A stretch of DNA of 64,000 bases, taken from [Clostridium] polysaccharolyticum. GTDB taxonomy: Bacteria > Bacillota > Clostridia > Lachnospirales > Lachnospiraceae. Made by a program: the position numbers and the translations under genes. Below, piece by piece: positions 37,755 through 45,624 of the stretch. The stretch is taken from NCBI RefSeq assembly GCF_900111595.1, contig NZ_FOHN01000018.1, positions 1-64,000 on the forward strand. Direction: 5' to 3'. A model generated the notes under the pieces. The model had not been told where the DNA came from. It worked only from the letters and a program-made list of their open reading frames with translations, and did not search any database. How positions within the stretch are numbered: the stretch's first letter is position 1; each line of letters starts with the position of its first letter.

Positions 37755-39032
37755 TTAATCATTAATTACTCTGCCAATCTTAATTGGAGAACGGTAGTAG
37801 GCATTAGATATCTTAATACCATCTCTTTCATTACTTGCATGAATGACAAGGCCATTTCCAATATACATAGCAACATGGCTTACGTTTCCGCCTTTACCAT
37901 AGAAGAATAAATCTCCAGGCCGGACATCTCCTGAACTTACACTTCTTGTATAGTTAGCCTGTTCTCCAGATGTTCTTGGAAGACCATAACCATAATGTGC
38001 ATAGATGCTCATTGTAAATCCAGAACAGTCTGTTCCATTGGTTAAGCTTGTACCCCCCCATACATAACGGTTTCCTAAGAACTGTTTTGCATATTCCACC
38101 ATGCTGACACGGGCAGAAGTAACACCAGCAGATTTATTTTCTGACAGTTCTTTTACCGCAACCGCTTTCTTTAACTGGAAAGAAACATCAACAAAATCTT
38201 TGGAAATAAATACTCTCTCATTATCAAGGCGAACACACATCCAGTTATCTAACTGTCTATACATTGCTTTTTTATCAACATCAGCAATATACTGTGCTTC
38301 TTCTCCATGAAAATACTTGTCGACAAATTTTCTCACAAAAGATTCTTTCAAATCTTCACGATACACTTCCAGTTCCTCATCTTCTGGAACTAATGTATAC
38401 TTAGCAGAATCTGTACTAGGTACAAAACGTGTATTCAATGTTACCGTTCCCGCTTTTACAGTGGCAACTTTTGTAGCAACTTCTAATGCATATTCCTCGG
38501 CTTCTTTGTCCGTCACTAAGTACTCGCTGGATACATAACCAGTTACCTTTCCTGATTTAATCTTCGCCCAGCCCTTTTTGATACTATATATGTTACATCC
38601 TGCATTCTTTGGTAATTTTCCAACTATCTTAGCATCTATATCAGGTTTCTCTCGAATATTCAGCCAATTATCAACTTTTGCAATTCCTAATCTGTCATAA
38701 TTCAAATTCGATATCAGATCACTCACATTGACCTCAGCTTTGTCTTCCTGTCCATCCTCGTCATCTGGCACCACTCCATTAACAGAAGTAACTTTTGCTT
38801 TAGAGCCACTTAACAAATATGGACTGCCATCTTTTGATCCTGTATATTTAACAGCTGCACTCCTAAGAGTTGCCTCTTTTTCTTCTGAAGGTGAATAACA
38901 TTTCTCAGTTAATAAATCATCCCTGGCGACGGAAACCTCATTAAGCAACGAAGCTGGCACTGGTTTTGCAAATGCCAAAAGACTCATTCCCATAAAACCA
39001 GCAAAGCCGATTACCCATAACTGCTTTTTCAT
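37755..39032 (-). CDS. Secreted C40 (NlpC/P60) cell-wall peptidase with SH3 domains
   Basis: 425 residues. Signal peptide 'MKKQLWVIGFAGFMGMSLLAFA' then a variable segment, an SH3b domain ('LNIREKPDIDAKIVGKLPKNAGC', about 127-175), a second divergent SH3-like part and the C-terminal NlpC/P60 domain (about 315-425). The catalytic Cys is in 'NGTDCSGFTM' and the His in 'NVSHVAMYIGNGLVIHAS'. It should cleave stem peptides (gamma-D-Glu-diamino acid bonds). AGGAGG precedes the ATG. The promoter is consensus-perfect and has a WalR-like box (separate entries). Confidence 0.92.
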   Translation of the reverse strand: MKKQLWVIGFAGFMGMSLLAFAKPVPASLLNEVSVARDDLLTEKCYSPSEEKEATLRSAAVKYTGSKDGSPYLLSGSKAKVTSVNGVVPDDEDGQEDKAEVNVSDLISNLNYDRLGIAKVDNWLNIREKPDIDAKIVGKLPKNAGCNIYSIKKGWAKIKSGKVTGYVSSEYLVTDKEAEEYALEVATKVATVKAGTVTLNTRFVPSTDSAKYTLVPEDEELEVYREDLKESFVRKFVDKYFHGEEAQYIADVDKKAMYRQLDNWMCVRLDNERVFISKDFVDVSFQLKKAVAVKELSENKSAGVTSARVSMVEYAKQFLGNRYVWGGTSLTNGTDCSGFTMSIYAHYGYGLPRTSGEQANYTRSVSSGDVRPGDLFFYGKGGNVSHVAMYIGNGLVIHASNERDGIKISNAYYRSPIKIGRVIND

Positions 39033-39071
39033 ACATTTCCTCCTACAATGCGCATTCTTCCTGCGTTGTTT

Positions 39072-39088
39072 ATTACAAAAATGTTACA
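39072..39088 (-). promoter_or_regulatory. WalR (YycF)-like binding box
   Basis: Minus strand TGTAAC-N5-TGTAAT, an exact match to the TGTWAH-N5-TGTWAH consensus known for WalR in Bacillus and Staphylococcus. It lies about 15 nt downstream of the -10 box, so it would overlap the early transcribed region and is more likely to repress than activate. The target gene, a cell-wall hydrolase, is the typical WalR regulon type. Confidence 0.6.
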
Positions 39089-39102
39089 TTTGTTACGTGG
39101 TT

Positions 39103-39131
39103 ATTATATCAATATCTTCTAACCTTGTCAA
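39103..39131 (-). promoter_or_regulatory. Consensus sigma-A promoter of the NlpC/P60 gene
   Basis: TTGACA (39126-39131) and TATAAT (39103-39108) with a 17-nt spacer, a perfect match, 71 nt upstream of the start codon. Confidence 0.92.
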
Positions 39132-39191
39132 TATTGTGTCAAATATGTTTCCTGGCCTCCATTCCCCTGCCTAAATCTTTTTAACACAAAT

Positions 39192-39229
39192 AGCCCAGCC
39201 AACACCTCTATGTATGCCAGCTGGACTTC
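39192..39229 (-). terminator. Possible terminator after spoIVA
   Basis: Minus-strand AGTCCAGC pairs with GCTGGGCT (one G-U) around a 20-nt loop that can fold further; only a short T-rich tail follows. Weak. Confidence 0.4.
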
Positions 39230-39236
39230 AAACATT

Positions 39237-40712
39237 CTATATAATAATACAAACCAGACCACCGTTACTGTCGTTAATTACTTTCTGAATGGTTTCCTGT
39301 AACTTAATCTGGCTTTCTCCATTTAACTTATTGACCTTGTTGTTAATTCCTTCTTCCACAAGCTGCTGAATGGACTTTCCAAAAATATTAGTTTCCCAGA
39401 TTCCACTTGGATTGTCTTCTGTACTCTCATTTATGTACCGAATCAAATCCGTTGCCTGTTCTTCACTGCCAACAATAGGTGCAATCTCAGTCTCAATATT
39501 AGCATTAATCATATGAATGGACGGAGCCGTCGCTTTTATCTTCACGCCAAACTTATTGCCATGTTTGATAATCTCTGGCTCTTCAATATGAATTTCCTCC
39601 ATTGTTGGAGTTACTACGCCATATCCTGTCATTCTGACATTGCTGCAGGCATCACCAACTTTTGCATACTCTTTCCGTTTTGCTGCCAGCTCTTTAATCG
39701 TAGCGATAAATTCATATTCTCCTGCAATCGGTTCTCCAATCAGCTCACTAAGAATCTGATAATAATACTGGTCATCAAATTCTGCTGAAACGTTAATGTG
39801 TCCCGTCTTCATATCAATATCGTCTAATTTCATCCGTTTAATGTAGCTGCTGTCTGTTGCAAGATTTCCATAATTCACATCTTTAATTAGTGACATACGG
39901 TTTAAAATTTCCTTCACTCCACAAATCAGATCCTGTTTCAGCGGGTGGCTTTCTGATAACATTTCTACCCATTTTGGCATAAAGAAATCTATCTGGGCAA
40001 TTGGAAATGCTTCCAGAATGCGTTCCATAATACGAGTAATGTCGTCTCTTCTTAACTGCTCGCAGTTAATTGGAACAACAGAAACATCATATGCAATTTC
40101 CATCTCCTCTACTAAACTTGCTGTTTCATCAGAATATGGACGATTTGTATTTAACAACACGATAAATGGCTTACCTAATTTCTTTAATTCATCAATAGTC
40201 TTTTCTTCCGCTGCAAGATATCCTTCCCTTGGAATATCCCCGAAACTGCCATCTGTTGTAATGACACAGCCAATGGTAGAGTGGTCTTTAATGACCTTCT
40301 TGGTACCGATTTCTGCTGCTTCTGTAAATGGAATTTCATAATCATACCAAGGCGTTTTTACCATACGCTCCTGATCGTTTTCAATATGGCCTTGGGCTCC
40401 ATCTACCATATAGCCTACACAGTCAATCAGCCGGATATCCACCTGTTTATCTTCCGATAACTGAATTCTGGCTGCTTCTTTCGGAATGAATTTTGGCTCC
40501 GTTGTCATAATGGTCTTTCCGGCAGCACTTTGTGGAAGCTCATCAATTGCCCGCTCTTTACTATGTATATCGCTTATATTAGGAATTACAAGCAAATCCA
40601 TAAAGCGTTTCACAAAAGTTGACTTTCCAGTTCTGACAGGTCCTACTACGCCTATGTATATTTCGCCATTTGTCCGTTCTGAAATATCGTTATATACGTC
40701 AAAATTGTCCAT
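39237..40712 (-). CDS. spoIVA: Stage IV sporulation protein A (spore coat morphogenetic ATPase)
   Basis: 491 residues, the family's usual length. The Walker A motif is in 'VVGPVRTGKSTFVKR' (about 25-35), the GTPase-like switch in 'IDCVGYMVDGA', and the last residues 'NDSNGGLVCIII' are the conserved C-terminus required for coat anchoring in Bacillus. SpoIVA uses ATP to polymerise on the forespore surface as the coat base. It is preceded by AAAGGGG and by a sigma-E type promoter. It establishes that the organism is a spore former or descended from one. Confidence 0.97.
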   Translation of the reverse strand: MDNFDVYNDISERTNGEIYIGVVGPVRTGKSTFVKRFMDLLVIPNISDIHSKERAIDELPQSAAGKTIMTTEPKFIPKEAARIQLSEDKQVDIRLIDCVGYMVDGAQGHIENDQERMVKTPWYDYEIPFTEAAEIGTKKVIKDHSTIGCVITTDGSFGDIPREGYLAAEEKTIDELKKLGKPFIVLLNTNRPYSDETASLVEEMEIAYDVSVVPINCEQLRRDDITRIMERILEAFPIAQIDFFMPKWVEMLSESHPLKQDLICGVKEILNRMSLIKDVNYGNLATDSSYIKRMKLDDIDMKTGHINVSAEFDDQYYYQILSELIGEPIAGEYEFIATIKELAAKRKEYAKVGDACSNVRMTGYGVVTPTMEEIHIEEPEIIKHGNKFGVKIKATAPSIHMINANIETEIAPIVGSEEQATDLIRYINESTEDNPSGIWETNIFGKSIQQLVEEGINNKVNKLNGESQIKLQETIQKVINDSNGGLVCIII

Positions 40713-40741
40713 AACTATCCCCTTTCCATATGCACTAATAC

Positions 40742-40770
40742 AATATATGCGGGGGAAATTGGAAATATAA
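40742..40770 (-). promoter_or_regulatory. Sigma-E type promoter of spoIVA
   Basis: Minus strand TTATATT (40764-40770), 14-nt spacer, CATATATT (40742-40749), fitting the mother-cell sigma-E pattern KMATATT-N14-CATAYANT. It lies 30 nt upstream of the spoIVA start. Confidence 0.75.
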
Positions 40771-40829
40771 CTTATGTCTTCAAATTCCTTTTATACGTAA
40801 CACACACAATCCATTTGATTTGTTTTAAA

Positions 40830-41330
40830 TTAATCTGCCGGCATATTGATTGCTTCAATTGCAACACTTCCTCCTCTTGCTACTTCAATACGATTCGTAA
40901 ACTCTAATTTCATTAAATTAAGCAAACTATTGTTTTTTTCTTCGGTCTGCGAACACTTTAGCAAAACACTTGTCTTACCCATATCAATTACTTTAACTTC
41001 AAATACTTTTGTAATTCTGAAAATCTCAGCTTTATCCTTTTCCGTTACTTTTAGTACCTTTATATACATTAACTCTTCCATATGAATAGGCATATTTGTA
41101 TAATCAATCACTTTAATAACTTCAACACTTCGATTCAATTGCTTAATAATCTGCTCAAATGTCTGATCATCACTCATCAGGCTAATCGTCATTCTTGATA
41201 TAGTAACATCTTCTGTCATCCCTACCGTTAAACTGCTAACATTATATGCTTTAGCCGAAAATAATCCAGATATCTTAGCCAATACGCCTACTTCATTTTC
41301 TACAAATAAACAAATCCATCTCTTTTTCAT
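40830..41330 (-). CDS. ilvN: Acetolactate synthase small (regulatory) subunit
   Basis: 166 residues from the ATG at 41328-41330 (GGGAG upstream). An in-frame start seven codons earlier would overlap that site. The N-terminal ACT domain 'WICLFVENEVGVLAKISGLFSAKAYNVSSLTVG' binds branched-chain amino acid inhibitors, followed by the second ALS domain. It follows ilvB by 22 nt. Complex with IlvB gives feedback control. Confidence 0.94.
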   Translation of the reverse strand: MKKRWICLFVENEVGVLAKISGLFSAKAYNVSSLTVGMTEDVTISRMTISLMSDDQTFEQIIKQLNRSVEVIKVIDYTNMPIHMEELMYIKVLKVTEKDKAEIFRITKVFEVKVIDMGKTSVLLKCSQTEEKNNSLLNLMKLEFTNRIEVARGGSVAIEAINMPAD

Positions 41331-41352
41331 AATCCTGCTCCCAATATTCAAT

Positions 41353-43074
41353 TTATTCCATAATCATTTCTTCCAGAGTCTTTCCGCCAGGAACAATTGG
41401 AAGTACATTTTCTTCTTCCTGAATAATAAACTCAATCAATGTTGGAGTTTTTCTATTTTCCTTAGCCGCCTTTAATGCACTCTCTATCTCATCTTCTTTA
41501 AATACACGAATTCCTTCTGCGCCATAACTTTTTACAAGCTGCATAAAGTCAGGTATATATGGAGGACACTCTTTAAAGGACCAGTCACATTTCCGTTCAC
41601 AGCCTTTTCGATATCTTAGGCAAGTACTAGAATATCTCTTATTGAAAAACATCTCCTGCCATTGCCTAACATTTCCTAAAAATCCATTGTTAAAGACACA
41701 GATAATAACCGGTATTTCCAAAGTAACCGCTGTTGCTAACTCTTGTATGTTCATCTGCATTCCACCATCACCACTGATACAAATTACATAACGGTCTGGA
41801 TTACCAATCTGTGCACCTATAGCAGCTGGAAAACCATAACCCATTGTTCCAAGACCTCCAGAAGTCAAAAGCTGCTTATGACCATTTAATGCAATATATT
41901 GAGTGGTCCATAACTGATTCTGGCCAACATCTGTTGCTATTACTAAATCGTCAAACATAGTATTAATCTTATCAATAACAGTTTGTGGAGTTATTCCTTC
42001 ATACTGTGCCATGGATAACGGATACTCTTTCTTCCATGCTTCAATCTTTTCTGTCCATTTCTCTATTTTCATAGGTTTTGCCTTACCTAATATTTCATTT
42101 ATTGCAATTTTTGCATCTGCAACAATCGGAATATCTACTTTTATAGTACGAGAAATAGAAGCCGGATCAATATCTATATGTATAATTTTTGCATTTGGAG
42201 CAAATTTCTCAATTTTTCCAGTGATTCTGTCATTAAAACGCGTTCCAATAGAAAACATAACATCACATTCGCTAATAGCATGATTAGAAGCATAATTACC
42301 ATGCATCCCTATATTTCCTACATAGTTCTTATGATCAGTTGGAATTGCGCCACGACCCATTATTGTTGTAATAACTGGAATATTTGTTATCTCTGAAAGC
42401 CTTGTCATTTCTTCCTGTGCATGAGCAATATTTACTCCACCTCCAATAAGAAAAACTGGCTTCTCTGCTTTATAAAGACAAGTCAATGCCCTTTTTAACT
42501 GCATCCTGTTTATATCAATACTTGGCTTATAACTTCTTATATTAATTTCATCTGGATAAAAATCACTTCCAAGTGCCTGCTGCAAATCTTTTGGTATATC
42601 TACCACAACTGGACCTGGCTTTCCTGTTCTTGCTATATAAAAAGCCTTTTTAATAATTGGGCCTAGGCTTTCTCTATCTCTTACTGTAACTGCATACTTA
42701 CAGATACTCCGGGTAATTCCTACAATATCAACTTCCTGGAACGCATCATTACCAATTAACCCTGTCATAACCTGTCCAGTAAAGCATACCAAAGGCACAC
42801 TATCATAATTTGCTGTTGCAATTCCTGTTACAAGATTCGTAGCCCCAGGACCACTAGTTACAAGACAAACCCCTGTTTTCCCTGTAGAACGTGCATATCC
42901 ATCTGCTGCATGAATTAGCCCCTGTTCATGGCGAGGAAGAACAACATTTAACCCCTCTGCATCATAGAGTGCATCAAATAAATCAATAGCCATTCCACCT
43001 GGATAAGCAAATAATGTATCAACTCCTTCTTCTTTCAATGCCTTAACAAATAGCTGTGTTCCTTTAATTTCCAT
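41353..43074 (-). CDS. ilvB: Acetolactate synthase large subunit
   Basis: 573 residues from the ATG at 43072-43074 with GAGG 7 nt upstream; the longer reading frame runs into the T-box leader and is not the protein. TPP enzyme signatures: catalytic Glu in 'VLPRHEQGLIHAADGYAR', FAD region, and the TPP motif 'GDGGMQMNIQELATA' to 'NNGFLGNVRQWQ'. Residues about 484-507 form an insertion with four Cys (485, 492, 496, 503) where E. coli-type enzymes have a short loop. It condenses pyruvate or 2-oxobutyrate in isoleucine, valine and leucine synthesis. Confidence 0.94.
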   Translation of the reverse strand: MEIKGTQLFVKALKEEGVDTLFAYPGGMAIDLFDALYDAEGLNVVLPRHEQGLIHAADGYARSTGKTGVCLVTSGPGATNLVTGIATANYDSVPLVCFTGQVMTGLIGNDAFQEVDIVGITRSICKYAVTVRDRESLGPIIKKAFYIARTGKPGPVVVDIPKDLQQALGSDFYPDEINIRSYKPSIDINRMQLKRALTCLYKAEKPVFLIGGGVNIAHAQEEMTRLSEITNIPVITTIMGRGAIPTDHKNYVGNIGMHGNYASNHAISECDVMFSIGTRFNDRITGKIEKFAPNAKIIHIDIDPASISRTIKVDIPIVADAKIAINEILGKAKPMKIEKWTEKIEAWKKEYPLSMAQYEGITPQTVIDKINTMFDDLVIATDVGQNQLWTTQYIALNGHKQLLTSGGLGTMGYGFPAAIGAQIGNPDRYVICISGDGGMQMNIQELATAVTLEIPVIICVFNNGFLGNVRQWQEMFFNKRYSSTCLRYRKGCERKCDWSFKECPPYIPDFMQLVKSYGAEGIRVFKEDEIESALKAAKENRKTPTLIEFIIQEEENVLPIVPGGKTLEEMIME

Positions 43075-43084
43075 ACTTTTACCT

Positions 43085-43363
43085 CGCAAAATAAAATTTA
43101 AAAAAACCCTAGGAATTAACCTAGGGCGAATGATTACATCCGTGATACCACCTAACTTCAGAAACAAATTTCTGCACTCAATCAATACTACCTACATAAT
43201 ATTGCTTCCCGTAACGAGAGAAAAACGTTGCCACCTACTCAGCATTTTTCAGCGACACTGCTCCGAGACTACCTTCCATATTATCGGAATAAGGATTCTC
43301 ACCAAACATCCTTTCTCTGAAATTCATATAATATGTACTCCTTCTCTTCACCGCATTTTAGCT
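43085..43363 (-). promoter_or_regulatory. T-box riboswitch leader of ilvBN
   Basis: About 280 nt of non-coding leader. The minus strand has the stem I distal signature 'GGTGAGAATCC', the T-box sequence AGGTGGTATCACGG (complement at 43140-43153) and a terminator hairpin CCCTAGG-TTAATT-CCTAGGG followed by seven T (43100-43126). Uncharged tRNA binding would open the terminator. In the specifier region 'GGTAGTCTCGGAGC' the triplet could be CTC (Leu) or GTC (Val); both fit ilvBN. Confidence 0.9.
43100..43126 (-). terminator. T-box attenuator terminator
   Basis: Perfect 7-bp stem CCCTAGG/CCTAGGG with a 6-nt loop and seven T on the minus strand, 26 nt before the ilvB start. Confidence 0.92.
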
Positions 43364-43369
43364 AACGAA

Positions 43370-43398
43370 ATAATATCAGATTTTCTGTTAGATGTCAA
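43370..43398 (-). promoter_or_regulatory. Sigma-A promoter of the T-box ilvBN unit
   Basis: TTGACA (43393-43398), 17-nt spacer, TATTAT (43370-43375) on the minus strand. It starts only 53 nt after the last gene of the polyketide operon, with no terminator between. Confidence 0.9.
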
Positions 43399-43451
43399 TA
43401 AATACTTACATTTTTTCTATGCTTATACTGGTCATATCCTTGTGTTCTAAA

Positions 43452-44678
43452 TTACTTGAACATCTGTCCAGTTTCCATCCGATTGATAATATCATTTACA
43501 TTATTTAAATACTGTTTCTGTTTTTCCTCATCACAGATTACTGCTTTTTTTGCCCACTGATAACAATATGTACAAGAACTTATGCCTTCACTTTTACTGG
43601 AACATATTTTATCCTTGCAATTATTATGTTTCAAAAATCCTTCTAAGAATCCATCTAACTTTCTGTTATCAATGTTAAACCAATCTAGATTAAATGTACT
43701 TACTATTTCCTGCATCATTTCAGGAGTATAATAATCCTCTCTATTTGCTCTTTCCTTTTTAGGCGGAATCAAAAATTTTCCTTGAATTGGATAAATTATA
43801 TCCATTAGATTTCCATCATAATGTTCATCATTATAAGCATTTAAAATTTTTATCAAGTAATCATTGGTAGAGGAACGTTCTGCAAGTTTTATAAGCACGT
43901 TATGATTTCTGGTCTTCTCCATAAGTTCATAATAATACGGTAAGTCATCTGGCCGAATCCATGTTGCAGCAATAAGCTTATATGGATCTCTCACCTTCAT
44001 TGCTGTACATTTATAGTAATAATAGTTTAAATGCTCTCTTCCCTTTTGATTTTCCTGTGATGCATGTGAATTCGCCAATCCATGATATGAACGCATTGGA
44101 CAGTCATGAAGGCAAATATTATTAGCAAACAGACGAATTCTTGTACCTGTTTGTTTTGTATGTAACAGAATCTTCTCTAACACATCAAAGTCTCTGTTTA
44201 CAATTTGATCCAACGTAATTTCATCAATTCCAAACTCTTCCCAGTATTTGATCTGCTGAAGAGAACTCACTCTTACATTTACAGAAAGACATATCTCTAA
44301 TTTATCACCAAATCTTTGCTTAACCATATTAGAAATAAACGGATTGGCCACCGTCACACTGTCAATTCCCATATTACATAGCTTATCAAGATAATCTATA
44401 ACATCTTCAAAGTATTCTTTTTCTAGTTCCCGATTTCCAACACACATGGTATTAAGCAAATAATTAAATTTCATTCCACAGTCATGTACTTTCTTTATAT
44501 GCCTTCCCAATTCTTCCATACTGATATTAGGCAATGCAGAGGAAGGTCTTCCCCCACCAACAAGATCTGAATTCAGCTTTGCATATACACAATGCACATT
44601 GCCTGCTTTCTGCAATTCTTCTGCCAAATGCTCATCAAAATTATATGCGACGTCAAATTTAAATCTACCCTTTTCCAT
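43452..44678 (-). CDS. U32-family protein with two cysteine sets (candidate Fe-S enzyme) in the polyketide operon
   Basis: 408 residues from the ATG at 44676-44678, with AGAGG 6 nt upstream; a TTG two codons earlier overlaps the esterase stop. The N-terminal barrel-like part fits the U32 'peptidase' family, which includes the Fe-S proteins UbiU, UbiV, TrhP and RlhA. Cys189, Cys193 ('NICLHDCPM') and Cys224 form one possible cluster set; Cys354, Cys359, Cys369 and Cys372 form a second near the C-terminus. UbiU/UbiV hydroxylate ubiquinone precursors without oxygen, so this could be an anaerobic hydroxylase acting on the polyketide. It is the last gene of the operon. Proteolysis or another role cannot be excluded. 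Confidence 0.7.
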   Translation of the reverse strand: MEKGRFKFDVAYNFDEHLAEELQKAGNVHCVYAKLNSDLVGGGRPSSALPNISMEELGRHIKKVHDCGMKFNYLLNTMCVGNRELEKEYFEDVIDYLDKLCNMGIDSVTVANPFISNMVKQRFGDKLEICLSVNVRVSSLQQIKYWEEFGIDEITLDQIVNRDFDVLEKILLHTKQTGTRIRLFANNICLHDCPMRSYHGLANSHASQENQKGREHLNYYYYKCTAMKVRDPYKLIAATWIRPDDLPYYYELMEKTRNHNVLIKLAERSSTNDYLIKILNAYNDEHYDGNLMDIIYPIQGKFLIPPKKERANREDYYTPEMMQEIVSTFNLDWFNIDNRKLDGFLEGFLKHNNCKDKICSSKSEGISSCTYCYQWAKKAVICDEEKQKQYLNNVNDIINRMETGQMFK

Positions 44679-44680
44679 AA

Positions 44681-45607
44681 TCAACCTCTTTTCTGTAAAA
44701 ATTCACCTATCTTATCTATTGCTACAGTTGCTTCCTCCAAAAACGGTGTATACAAATGCCAAACATGAGGCACATTATCATAAACTTCAAGTTCCACATC
44801 AACTAAAGCATCACACATTTTCAAATACAGAAGAAGCGAATCATCTCTTAAACACTCTTTATTGCTCACTTGTATTAATACTGGTGGAAAATCTTTGAAA
44901 TTTCCATGAATAGGAGAAGCCATTTTATCTTTAGGAGAATATCCTTGCAAATAAACCGAATGTCTTCCTTTATCTTGCACTAAATGCTGTGCAAAAATCC
45001 CCAAAGTAAAATCTACATCTCGATTTGTTTTCCATGATGCTGCATTTCGCTCCTCGTCGACACTTACACAAATGGTTACTACTGCATCGGGTTTCTTTAT
45101 ATTTTGTTCCATAACTTGAAACAATGTAACCAGACTCAATGTTGCACCTGCCGAATCACCCGCAATGTATAACTTTTCTTCATTTGAGCAGTTTTGTACC
45201 AGCCCGTTATAAACAGCGAAACAATCATCTGATGCCGCTGGAAATGGATTCTGCGGTGCAAGCCTGTATTCAGGAAATACGATTTCACATTTTGTACGTT
45301 TGCTTAACTCTGAACAGAAATGCAAATAATCTTCTATATTTCCGCAAACAAATGCACCTCCATGCAAATATAAAATTTTACGTTTTGAATCAGCTTCTGG
45401 ATGCCTTATGATTTGACAAGGCACACCAGAAACAATTATTTTCTGAAGAAAAACCTTGTCAATCTGCATATTCTTACTTTTAAAGAGCATTGCTGGAAAT
45501 GCAAAATTCAGTTTTAAAACATCCGATATATCGCAATTCTGCTGCTTTAGCTTTTTCCGCTCAATCTCTAACAATTCTTTTATTTCATGAAACGTAACTT
45601 TTTCCAT
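44681..45607 (-). CDS. Alpha/beta hydrolase (HSL/acetyl-esterase type) in the polyketide operon
   Basis: 308 residues. Motifs: HGGAF (oxyanion), 'YIAGDSAGATLS' (nucleophile), a possible acidic residue in 'NKECLRDDS' and the His in 'NVPHVWHLY'. No signal peptide. It may remove an ester or acetyl group from an intermediate or act as a thioesterase-like proofreader. Its stop lies 2 nt inside the next ribosome binding region, so it is translationally coupled to the U32 gene. Confidence 0.85.
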   Translation of the reverse strand: MEKVTFHEIKELLEIERKKLKQQNCDISDVLKLNFAFPAMLFKSKNMQIDKVFLQKIIVSGVPCQIIRHPEADSKRKILYLHGGAFVCGNIEDYLHFCSELSKRTKCEIVFPEYRLAPQNPFPAASDDCFAVYNGLVQNCSNEEKLYIAGDSAGATLSLVTLFQVMEQNIKKPDAVVTICVSVDEERNAASWKTNRDVDFTLGIFAQHLVQDKGRHSVYLQGYSPKDKMASPIHGNFKDFPPVLIQVSNKECLRDDSLLLYLKMCDALVDVELEVYDNVPHVWHLYTPFLEEATVAIDKIGEFLQKRG

Positions 45608-45624
45608 ATTCTCATCCTTTTTAA

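Noticed and set aside
43075-43185. Upstream extension of ilvB
   Set aside because: These codons fall in the T-box leader and its terminator; the family start and ribosome binding site are at 43074.
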